A stretch of 6,227 bases of DNA from assembly GCA_947460165.1 (NCBI GenBank), contig CANHKH010000210.1, positions 1-6,227 on the forward strand, in the 5' to 3' direction. This document shows positions 1 through 5,149 of the stretch, one piece after another. Position 1 is the first letter of the stretch; the number at the start of each line of letters is the position of its first letter. The notes under the pieces are model-generated. The model was not told the DNA's origin. It searched no databases and saw nothing but the letters and a program-made list of their open reading frames with translations. The position numbers were made by a program, and so were the translations under genes. The DNA is from Comamonadaceae bacterium (lineage in GTDB: Bacteria > Pseudomonadota > Gammaproteobacteria > Burkholderiales > Burkholderiaceae_C).

Positions 1-2
1 AG

Positions 3-551
3 GGCAAAACCATGTGCTCGCTGTGCTCGCGCCTGCGCCGGGGCATTTTGTACCGCGTGGCCGAGGAGCTGGGCTGCACCAAAATCGCGCTGGGCCACCA
101 CCGCGACGACATGTTGCAAACCCTGTTTCTCAACATGTTTTTTGCCTCCAAACTCAAAGGCATGCCGCCCAAGCTGGCCAGCGACGACGGCAAAAACGTG
201 GTCATCCGCCCGCTGGCCTACGTCAACGAAAAAGACCTCATCCGCTGGGCCGAGGTGCGGCAGTTCCCCATCATTCCCTGCACGCTGTGCGGCAGCCAAG
301 ACGGTTTGCAGCGCCAGGTGGTGGGCAACATGCTGCGCGAGTGGGAGGCCAAATTCCCCGGCCGCCTGGAGAACATGTTCACCGCCTTGCAAAACGTGGT
401 GCCCTCGCACCTCATGGACCCTCGGCTGCACGACTTCAAAAGCATACAAGCCACGGGCCAAGCCGACCCGGACGGCGACAAAGCCTTTGACCCTGAAAGC
501 TTTGCGCCCCAGGCCGCGGCCAAGATCGCCTTCATGGCGCCGCAGGCTTAG
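3..551 (+). CDS. ttcA: tRNA 2-thiocytidine biosynthesis protein TtcA (C-terminal part, 5' end outside window)
   Basis: TtcA is a cytoplasmic iron-sulfur enzyme that thiolates cytidine 32 of certain tRNAs, using ATP to activate the base. The frame is open from the left edge (GKTMCSLC...), so the true start and the N-terminal PP-loop (SGGKDS-type ATP site) lie upstream; the ATG at 12 is internal. Visible family marks are the first CxxC (CSLC, codons at 15-26) followed by SRLRRGILYR, then ALGHHRDD, GMPPKL, IRPLAY and a second CxxC in PCTLCGSQ (279-290). In the E. coli enzyme, cysteines of these two motifs hold the [4Fe-4S] cluster. The downstream RQVVGNMLREWE and NVVPSHL stretches are also TtcA-typical. 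The last 40 or so residues after SHL are a poorly conserved acidic/Ala-rich tail ending at TAG 549-551. About 182 codons are present, against roughly 300 for a full protein. Identification is firm. Confidence 0.95.
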   Translation, partial: GKTMCSLCSRLRRGILYRVAEELGCTKIALGHHRDDMLQTLFLNMFFASKLKGMPPKLASDDGKNVVIRPLAYVNEKDLIRWAEVRQFPIIPCTLCGSQDGLQRQVVGNMLREWEAKFPGRLENMFTALQNVVPSHLMDPRLHDFKSIQATGQADPDGDKAFDPESFAPQAAAKIAFMAPQA

Positions 552-554
552 GTC

Positions 555-586
555 GGCGCGCTGGGCACAGCGCCTGGACCTTTTTT
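555..586 (+). terminator. possible intrinsic terminator of ttcA
   Basis: Just after the ttcA stop, GGCGCGCT (555-562) can pair with AGCGCC (569-574) with a two-base bulge, and a run of six T follows at 581-586. A competing pairing is CGCTGGGC (559-566) with GCCCAGCG (592-599). The six bases between stem and T-run make this weaker than a textbook terminator. The large G/C hairpin at 620-722 could also serve. Confidence 0.35.
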
Positions 587-612
587 GGAGAGCCCAGCGT
601 CAATAACGGGTC

Positions 613-850
613 GTGCCACGCGTGCCCCAACCCCAACCCTCCCCCAGAGGGGGAGGGAGCAAATGCAGGACTGCCCGTTTTTCTCCCTCCCCCTCTGGGG
701 GAGGGTCGGGGTGGGGGCACGCATGAGGCCATCTCCCTGCAATGCGCCACCTCACTGACCCGCATTTTGTAAGAGCCAGCCTGTTGGCGATTCGTGCCTG
801 CCCACCCCCCCGCGCCCATACGCCACCCATCGCCGCAAAGCCAATGGGCG
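613..850. repeat. tandem repeat unit 1 (about 238 bp)
   Basis: This unit and the next (851-1073) are two diverged copies lying head to tail. Both start with GTGCCACGCGTGCCCC, carry the large inverted repeat, then a poorly conserved middle (about 728-769 here, 963-1001 in unit 2), then a well-conserved block beginning AGCCAGCCTG and ending CGCAAAGCCAATG (770-846 here, 1002-1073 in unit 2). No open frame with protein-like composition runs through either copy. Confidence 0.85.
620..722. repeat. long G/C-rich inverted repeat, copy 1 (REP-like intergenic element)
   Basis: The left arm 620-659 and right arm 683-722 are 40 bp each and nearly perfect complements around a 23-nt loop. Each arm carries its own palindrome: CCCTCCCCC / GGGGGAGGG around AGA (left) or TCT (right). 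This purine/pyrimidine-rich motif is a familiar intergenic repeat of Burkholderiales (known from that group, not searched here). It can fold on either strand, so it may act as a bidirectional transcription barrier or mRNA stabiliser between ttcA and the next gene; that role is inference. Confidence 0.85.
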
Positions 851-1073
851 GTGCCACGCGTGCCCCCACCCCAACCCTACCCAGAGGTGGAGGGAGCAAA
901 TGCAGGACCCCGTTTTTCTCCCTCCCCCTCTGGGGGAGGGTCGGGGTGGGGGCACGCATGAGGCAATCTCACCACAACGCTAACATCGTCCCCGAATTTT
1001 CTAGGAGCCAGCCTGGCGATTCGTGCCTGCCCACCCCCACGCCCACACGCCAGCCATCACCGCAAAGCCAATG
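851..1073. repeat. tandem repeat unit 2 (about 223 bp)
   Basis: Second copy of the unit described at 613-850. It differs by small indels in the conserved blocks and by strong divergence in the segment 963-1001. The boundaries are set by the shared start GTGCCACGCG (851) and shared end CAAAGCCAATG (1073), after which the flanks differ. Confidence 0.85.
858..957. repeat. long G/C-rich inverted repeat, copy 2
   Basis: The left arm 858-896 and right arm 918-957 flank a 21-nt loop. The right arm is identical to that of copy 1 (683-722). The left arm has lost its perfect inner palindrome (CCCTACCCAGAGGTGGAGGG), so this copy pairs less well. The loop starts with the same GCAAATGCAGGA as copy 1. Confidence 0.82.
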
Positions 1074-1158
1074 AAACTGAGCCATACACACCCACGCTTG
1101 CAACTGTGTGTGCGGCAGTTACAGTGATTCCCTGCCCAATGTGTTTACGCTCCAAGCC

Positions 1159-1779
1159 ATGAACCCTTTCATCTGCTTTACCCGCCGCTTGCTCGTGCTC
1201 GCCGCACTCTTGCTCGCAGGCTGCTCAACCATGCGGGTGGTGGACAGCGACGTCCAGACCTTTGCGCCATGGCAAGGCACCAGCGGCGCGCCCGGCACCA
1301 GCTACCGCTTTGAACGGCTGCCTTCCCAGCAAGCCCAGCCAGCCAGCCCCAGGGACCTGAACCAAGACCAGCTTGAAGCCTTGGCCATTCAAAAGCTAGA
1401 GCGTTTTGGCCTGGTGCACAGGCCTGATGCAGCCCTGCTCACGGTGCAGCTGAGCACCACCGGCGTGGTGCAACCGGCCTCTTTCAGCCAAGGCTTTCAT
1501 GGCGGATCTGGCATTTCCGTGGGTACGGGCACGGCGGGCAGCTTCATTGGCCTGTCGTTTCCCGTCATGCGCACCGAGCCGCCGCTCTACCTGCGAGAGC
1601 TCAGCATCATCATGCGCGACAGCCGCAGCCACGCCGTGGTCTATGAAACCCGGGCCAGGCACAGCGGCGTGTGGGCCGACGCCCGCGCCATTTGGCCGGC
1701 CATGATGGACGCTGCGCTCAACGGATTTCCCACCCCACCGGCAGGCCCCAGGCGCGTGAACGTCGAGATTCCCCGTTAA
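1159..1779 (+). CDS. DUF4136-like outer-membrane lipoprotein
   Basis: The function of this lipoprotein family is unknown. From the ATG at 1159 the product is 206 aa and begins with a lipoprotein signal: basic RR at 9-10, a hydrophobic stretch LLVLAALLL, then lipobox LAGC with Cys22 as the lipidated residue. Ser23 at +2 (no Asp) favours sorting to the outer membrane. The mature part has the DUF4136 look: a YRFERLPSQQ segment, then ALAIQKLERFGLVHRPDAALLTVQLS, a Gly-rich turn (GFHGGSGISVGTGTAG), LYLRELSIIMRDS, and the C-terminal VYETRARHSGVWADARAIWPAMMDAALNGFP block. GTG 1108 and GTG 1141 are in frame upstream but would put polar residues before the signal peptide, so 1159 is preferred; no clear Shine-Dalgarno is visible for any of them. 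It ends 5 nt before the phosphatase gene, suggesting one transcript. The lipoprotein call is firm, the family assignment is by pattern. Confidence 0.85.
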   Translation: MNPFICFTRRLLVLAALLLAGCSTMRVVDSDVQTFAPWQGTSGAPGTSYRFERLPSQQAQPASPRDLNQDQLEALAIQKLERFGLVHRPDAALLTVQLSTTGVVQPASFSQGFHGGSGISVGTGTAGSFIGLSFPVMRTEPPLYLRELSIIMRDSRSHAVVYETRARHSGVWADARAIWPAMMDAALNGFPTPPAGPRRVNVEIPR

Positions 1780-1784
1780 GCTCC

Positions 1785-2438
1785 ATGTCAATGTCAATGC
1801 CACAGTCCACCCGCCTCATTGCCCTTCGCCACGGCGAAACCGCCTGGAATGTGGACAGCCGCATCCAAGGCCAGCTCGACATCGGGCTCAACGCCACCGG
1901 CCACTGGCAGGCCCAGCGCCTGGGCCAAGCCCTGGCGGGCGAGCCCATCACCGCCATTTACGCCAGTGATTTGAGCCGCGCCTGGGACACCGCCCAGCAC
2001 GTGGCGCGGGCCACCGGCTTGCAGGTGCAGCCCGAGCCCGGCCTGCGCGAGCGCAGCTTTGGCGTTTTTCAGGGCCGCACCTTTGCCGAGGTGGAGCTGG
2101 AATCCCCCGAGTTGGCCAGGCGCTGGCGCCAGCGCGACCCGCATTTCGCGCCCGAGGGCGGGGAATCTTTGGTGCAGCTCTTTGAGCGCGTCACCACCAC
2201 CGCCCACACTCTGGCCGCGCGCCATCCGGGCGAGCTCATTGCCCTGGTGGGCCACGGCGGCGTGCTGGACGTGCTGTACCGCGCTGCCACCCGGCTGGAC
2301 CTGCAAGCCCCCCGCAGCTGGCACCTGGGCAACGCCGCTATCAACCGGCTGCTGTGGTCGCCTGAAGGCTTGGCGCTGGTGGGCTGGGGGGACACCGCGC
2401 ATTTGGACGAGGGTGCTTTGGATGAGTCGGCGGCCTGA
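1785..2438 (+). CDS. histidine phosphatase family protein (phosphoglycerate mutase-like)
   Basis: A 217-aa cytoplasmic enzyme of the branch-1 histidine phosphatase superfamily, which transfers phosphate through a phospho-histidine. Visible catalytic features are LIALRHGETAWN with nucleophile His16, Arg65 in SDLSRAWDTA, the acid Glu89 in LRERSFGVFQG, and second His157 in ALVGHGGVLD. The conserved PHFAPEGGES segment lies between. Length is normal for the small phosphatase members. The substrate cannot be told from sequence: such genes are often labelled GpmB-like or alpha-ribazole phosphatase-like, but there is no cobalamin gene nearby, so a general phosphatase label is safest. Three in-frame ATGs (1785, 1791, 1797) occur in an ATGTCAATGTCAATG run and no strong ribosome binding site singles one out. 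With only 5 nt between it and the upstream stop, translation is probably coupled to the lipoprotein gene. A decayed partial copy lies about 180 bp downstream. Confidence 0.93.
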   Translation: MSMSMPQSTRLIALRHGETAWNVDSRIQGQLDIGLNATGHWQAQRLGQALAGEPITAIYASDLSRAWDTAQHVARATGLQVQPEPGLRERSFGVFQGRTFAEVELESPELARRWRQRDPHFAPEGGESLVQLFERVTTTAHTLAARHPGELIALVGHGGVLDVLYRAATRLDLQAPRSWHLGNAAINRLLWSPEGLALVGWGDTAHLDEGALDESAA

Positions 2439-2455
2439 TGGGTTGAGTCATTGAA

Positions 2456-2490
2456 ATGATGCGATGACCTCAATGGCTTGAGCGCATCAT
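2456..2490 (+). other. hairpin just downstream of the phosphatase gene
   Basis: ATGATGCG (2456-2463) pairs perfectly with CGCATCAT (2483-2490), and inside it CTCAA (2469-2473) pairs with TTGAG (2478-2482) around TGGC, leaving a 5-nt bulge on the left side only. There is no T-run afterwards, so it is not a typical intrinsic terminator; it could protect or end the transcript in another way. Confidence 0.4.
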
Positions 2491-2616
2491 CCGCGCTGCA
2501 AAGGCCACGCGGTATGAAAAAGGCACTTCGCCCAAGCCTGAGCTGGCCGTTCAAAGCCGGGCACACGCAAGCGCGCAGCAGCCTTCCACAAGCTGAAACA
2601 GCCTCCCTATTTGATG

Positions 2617-2764
2617 TTCTGGCGCCAGCTCGTCCCGCATTTCGCGCCCGAAGGCGGGGAATACTTGGTGCCGCTGTTTGAGCGCCTCACCCCCGCCGCC
2701 CACACCCTGGCCGCCCGCCACCCGGGGGAATACCGCGCATTGGGATGCGGACACCTTGGACGAC
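2617..2764 (+). pseudogene. decayed, internally deleted partial copy of the histidine phosphatase gene
   Basis: Block A (2617-2730) aligns without gaps to 2121-2234 of the phosphatase gene: by hand count 97 of 114 bases agree, and the translation WRQLVPHFAPEGGEYLVPLFER mirrors the parent's WRQRDPHFAPEGGES...LFER. Block B (2724-2764) aligns to 2387-2426, the 3' end of the parent (GDTAHLD region), with one extra base. The roughly 158 bp between them in the parent, which encode the second catalytic His, are missing, and the junction shifts the frame. The N-terminal half, with the RHGET motif, is absent; similarity left of 2617 is at best marginal (to about 2584). The stretch is open to a stop near 2817 but cannot encode a working enzyme. 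About seven of the block A differences are synonymous third-position changes, hinting at divergence before decay. Confidence 0.85.
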
Positions 2765-2814
2765 ATAAGGGCTCAAGGCCAGCGGGTTGGGGCACAAGCG
2801 GCGGTTTTACATTC

Positions 2815-2960
2815 TGATAAAAACAAATAAATTTATTGCTGAATGAGGGAATACCTGCGCCTTCTACAGGTCAAATTAACGACTTTAAATTTCATAAAAA
2901 AATAAAAACTGATTTTTATGGCTGTTTGATATGTTTAGATTAGTTTCTGGCACCTAATTT
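2815..2960 (+). promoter_or_regulatory. AT-rich upstream region of the porin gene (probable promoter region)
   Basis: Base composition changes abruptly from GC-rich to strongly AT-rich. The segment includes a 12-bp palindrome AATAAATTTATT (2826-2837), an AT hairpin ATAAAAA-CTGA-TTTTTAT (2902-2919), and TTGATA (2926-2931) and TAGATT (2936-2941) boxes. No pair of boxes has good spacing, so I do not name a specific -35/-10. A long AT-rich leader is usual for highly expressed porins in this group; the two palindromes are possible regulator sites. Confidence 0.5.
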
Positions 2961-3002
2961 TCACGAAACCCCCAAACCAGCTGCCTCGGCTGAGCAAACA
3001 CT

Positions 3003-4226
3003 GTGAGTGCTTTGGCTGCTCTGGCCGCCACCGGCGCCTTCGCCCAGTCCACCGTCACCCTGTACGGCCTGGCTGACGTTGCTTACGGAACTCACAAAAC
3101 CACCGGCGATGCTGGTCGTTCGATCAAGTCCAAAGGTGTGATGGACGGCGCCAACGCCGGTAGCCGCATTGGTTTCCGCGGCACGGAAGACTTGGGCGGT
3201 GGTTTGAGCGCTCAGTTCGTGGTGGAGCAAGGCATTGCCCCCACCAACGACGAGCTGTTCGGCGTGCGCTCAGCTGCTGCTGGCCACCAAGTTGACGGCT
3301 TCTCCGCCGCTGGTGGTGCTGCCACTTTGTCGGGCACCGCTGGCGCCTACTCCAACGGCACCAACCGCCAGACCTACCTGGGCCTGTCTTCTGGCATGGG
3401 CACCGTGCGCGTTGGCTACCAGTACACCAACCTGTACGAGCTGGGCACCTTGTCCGGTTACGCCCTGGGTTCTGAAGGCGTGCAAGGCGCTGACAAGGCC
3501 CACCTGCACGGCAACGCCGTTGTGGGCGGCACACGTGCCAACGCCATCACCTACATCTCGCCAACTTTCAGCGGCGTGACCGTGCAGCTGCAATTCGGCT
3601 CTGGCTCCGCTGGCCGTGACACTTACGATGCTTCTTCTGCCAACGCTGCGTCCAACCTGAGCGTCGACAAAGCCGTGCGCACCAGCATCATGGCCAAGTA
3701 CGCTGCCGGCCCATTGAGCGCTGCAATTGCCATGACGGACAACAAAATCACCCAGTCTACCCGTGCTGTGGGTTCGCAGACCATCAACGCCTACGGCGCC
3801 ATCAGCGCTGCAGCCACTGCAGCCACCACCAACGCTGCAGAGCGCGCTGCCAAGCTGACACAAATCGGCGCCAGCTACGACCTCGGCGTGGCCAAAGTGG
3901 GCTTGACCGTCAATGACGGCGAAAACGGCGGTACTGGCACCAGCACCCAGAGCAGCAGCTTCACCGCTTACAACCTGAGCGTGACTGCACCCTTCGGCGC
4001 TCTGGTTCCTTTTGTCAGCATGGGCAAAGCCAAGACCAAGAACGACACCACCGGTGTGATCGCTGAAGACTACAAAATGAGCCAGTTCGGCGCACGCTAC
4101 AACCTGAGCAAGCGCACTACGGCTTACGTCATGGTTGGCACGACCAAGAACAACGCTCCTGCAGCCGTTGCCACTGGCTTCACCAAAGACAGCAAGTCTG
4201 TCGTGGGCATCGCTCACTCCTTCTGA
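3003..4226 (+). CDS. general bacterial porin (16-strand type, OmpC-like/Porin_4) with abnormal 5' end
   Basis: This is a trimeric outer-membrane beta-barrel channel for small hydrophilic solutes. From GTG 3003 the product is 407 aa. Residues 1-14 (VSALAALAATGAFA, first residue read as Met) look like the end of a signal peptide, with cleavage AFA/QS, followed by the family's STVTLYGLADV first strand. Further marks are SRIGFRGTEDLGGGL (54-68), the RQTYLGLSSGMGTVRVGYQYT strand pair (122-142) and a C-terminal VVGIAHSF ending in Phe, the signal for barrel insertion. Use of GCT, GGT and AAC-type codons suggests high expression. The oddity is the start: an in-frame TGA at 2991-2993 lies four codons upstream, no ATG precedes the hydrophobic core, no AGGAG-like site is visible, and the usual Lys/Arg n-region is missing. 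The 5' end may therefore have been lost by deletion, rearrangement or sequence error. The family call is firm, the start is doubtful. Confidence 0.9.
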   Translation: MSALAALAATGAFAQSTVTLYGLADVAYGTHKTTGDAGRSIKSKGVMDGANAGSRIGFRGTEDLGGGLSAQFVVEQGIAPTNDELFGVRSAAAGHQVDGFSAAGGAATLSGTAGAYSNGTNRQTYLGLSSGMGTVRVGYQYTNLYELGTLSGYALGSEGVQGADKAHLHGNAVVGGTRANAITYISPTFSGVTVQLQFGSGSAGRDTYDASSANAASNLSVDKAVRTSIMAKYAAGPLSAAIAMTDNKITQSTRAVGSQTINAYGAISAAATAATTNAAERAAKLTQIGASYDLGVAKVGLTVNDGENGGTGTSTQSSSFTAYNLSVTAPFGALVPFVSMGKAKTKNDTTGVIAEDYKMSQFGARYNLSKRTTAYVMVGTTKNNAPAAVATGFTKDSKSVVGIAHSF

Positions 4227-4265
4227 TTCCCCGCTGGCATTCGCCAGCTGAGAACCTAGAAGCTT

Positions 4266-4301
4266 AAAACCCCGCCGAGGCAACTCGGTGGGGTTTTTTT
4301 T
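4266..4301 (+). terminator. intrinsic terminator of the porin gene
   Basis: ACCCCGCCGAG (4269-4279) pairs with CTCGGTGGGGT (4284-4294), 11 bp including one G-T pair, closed by a GCAA tetraloop (GNRA type) and followed by eight T in all (4294-4301). AAAA at 4266-4269 faces the T-run, so it could also stop transcription coming from the right. It lies 40 bp after the porin stop. Confidence 0.93.
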
Positions 4302-4302
4302 C

Positions 4303-4657
4303 TGGGTCACACGAAGGTGGTGCTTGGACAGAGCCAGGCATGCACGGTCCCAAGGCCTAGGCTCAATGCAAAGCCTTGGCCAAGCTGCTGGCCTTGGTGG
4401 GCGCGCTCCTCATGGAGGCCAAGGCGCCATGGCCTGCAGGTTTGAAGCCATGCGCCAAGGTGTTTGGCTTCAATGCCGCAAGCGTGAGGTTAGGGGCTTA
4501 AAACAGGCACAGGCACAGTCACAGGCAAATCAGCTTGAGCAAGCCAAAAAATTTTGATGCACGCCATCCATCGCTGGGGTGCTCTGAAGGCTTGAAGGTG
4601 CATCCATCGCCTCGCTGAGATCGCAAGAGCCCGGCTCTCCATGTTGCTCAACCATGG
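4303..4657. other. gene-free stretch, no recognised feature apart from a short tandem repeat
   Basis: I see no gene here. One open frame covers 4288-4557 but starts inside the porin terminator and has no protein-like pattern. The sequence is rich in short CCAAGG/CCTTGG and GGCC words that give many small overlapping palindromes (4350-4440). A four-fold hexamer repeat (ACAGGC, ACAGGC, ACAGTC, ACAGGC) lies at 4503-4526. Confidence 0.5.
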
Positions 4658-4661
4658 TTGA
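4648..4661. repeat. 14-bp perfect palindrome at the left edge of the inverted-repeat element
   Basis: TCAACCATGGTTGA reads the same on both strands. It overlaps the left TTGAA flank (4658-4662) of the mobile-element-like feature, so it may be the original target site or a protein binding site that was split by insertion. Confidence 0.6.
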
Positions 4662-4902
4662 ACCTAAATCCGGAAGTTGGGCGGGGCCGAGGGGCTGACG
4701 AAGCAGGTCACTGGCTAGGCGCGAGTGCCCCCCGGACTGCCTGTCCGGGGGGTGCGAGCAACAACGCCAGAGGCCTGAAGCGGCAGACCTGCGGCCTTGC
4801 AGCGCTTTCACCCACGAGGTGAAGATCGTCGTGTGCGCAAGTGTTTGATTCATCAAGTGTTTGAAGCGGAAGCAAGCGGCCAACTGCCGGGTTTAGGTTG
4901 AA
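4658..4902. mobile_element. MITE-like element (235 bp, 4663-4897) with flanking TTGAA duplications
   Basis: The left end CCTAAATCCGGAAGTTGG (4663-4680) and the reverse complement of the right end (4880-4897), CCTAAACCCGGCAGTTGG, match at 16 of 18 positions. Immediately outside them is the same 5-bp word TTGAA on both sides (4658-4662 and 4898-4902), as expected for a target-site duplication. The interior is too short for a transposase and shows no recognisable transposase motif, so this is best read as a non-autonomous insertion element or a deletion derivative of an IS. Ends starting CCT with 4-5 bp duplications resemble the IS1380 family (for example ISEcp1), but that link is tentative. Inside lie a strong hairpin (4728-4752) and an 11-bp direct repeat CAAGTGTTTGA (4838-4848 and 4854-4864). 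Confidence 0.7.
4728..4752. repeat. perfect 10-bp G/C hairpin inside the MITE-like element
   Basis: CCCCCCGGAC (4728-4737) and GTCCGGGGGG (4743-4752) are exact complements around a TGCCT loop. No T-run follows on either side, so it is not an obvious intrinsic terminator. GCGAG occurs on both sides of it (4721-4725 and 4754-4758). Confidence 0.85.
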
Positions 4903-5074
4903 TGCTTGCACGTCAAGTCCATGGCCCAGCTGGCATGGTGAATTGGCAACGACTTTTACAAGTCTGTCTGACCCCGCTCGACCGTGCTTGTCACCTGTTC
5001 AGCGCTCACTTTTTATGCCGTGGTGGGTTTCACTGTCTACTACTGCACTACAAAAATATCAGTTTATGGCAGAG
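4903..5074. other. gene-free stretch between the MITE-like element and the integrase leader
   Basis: I see no gene, RNA gene or recognisable repeat in this segment. A short open frame covers 4898-5086, but it begins within the element's right edge, lacks a ribosome binding site and has no family pattern. Base composition drops toward AT from about 5040. Confidence 0.45.
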
Positions 5075-5136
5075 TTGACCTTATAAAAGTATAAGTTAGA
5101 AATTGATGAGTTTTTGTCAGCTCATGGGTTTGGAGG
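5075..5136 (+). promoter_or_regulatory. candidate promoter and Shine-Dalgarno for the integrase gene
   Basis: TTGACC (5075-5080) and TAGAAA (5097-5102) are spaced 16 bp apart in an AT-rich stretch. TATAAA (5082-5087) and TATAAG (5090-5095) are alternative -10-like boxes without a good -35 partner. GGAGG at 5132-5136 is the only strong ribosome binding site nearby, although it lies 13 nt before the ATG at 5150, longer than usual. Confidence 0.3.
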
Positions 5137-5149
5137 CTGAAGCGACTCC

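Noticed and set aside
600..959. Open frames on both strands across the hairpin repeats giving PTPTLPQRGRE-like peptides
   Set aside because: They are translations of the G/C-rich inverted repeat itself. The same peptide appears in several frames and on both strands, and the copies differ by frame-breaking indels, so they are not genes.
613..1073. CRISPR array
   Set aside because: There are only two copies of a roughly 230-bp unit with internal inverted repeats, not short repeats separated by unique spacers of fixed length.
2611..2817. A 68-codon open frame as a small intact protein
   Set aside because: It is the phosphatase relic: only the middle matches a known fold, the catalytic parts are missing, and the tail after the deletion joint is out of the parental frame.
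3270..4310. Long reverse-strand open frame (346 codons) opposite the porin
   Set aside because: It is the shadow of a GC-rich, biased coding sequence. It starts inside the porin terminator and has no family pattern, while the plus-strand product is a clear porin.
4288..4557. Plus-strand open frame of 89 codons after the porin
   Set aside because: It begins within the porin terminator, has no ribosome binding site, and its Gln/Ala-rich end comes from the ACAGGC hexamer repeat.
4530..4883. Reverse-strand open frame of 117 codons as a possible transposase remnant
   Set aside because: It crosses the left end of the inverted-repeat element and continues into flanking DNA, and shows no DDE or other transposase motif.
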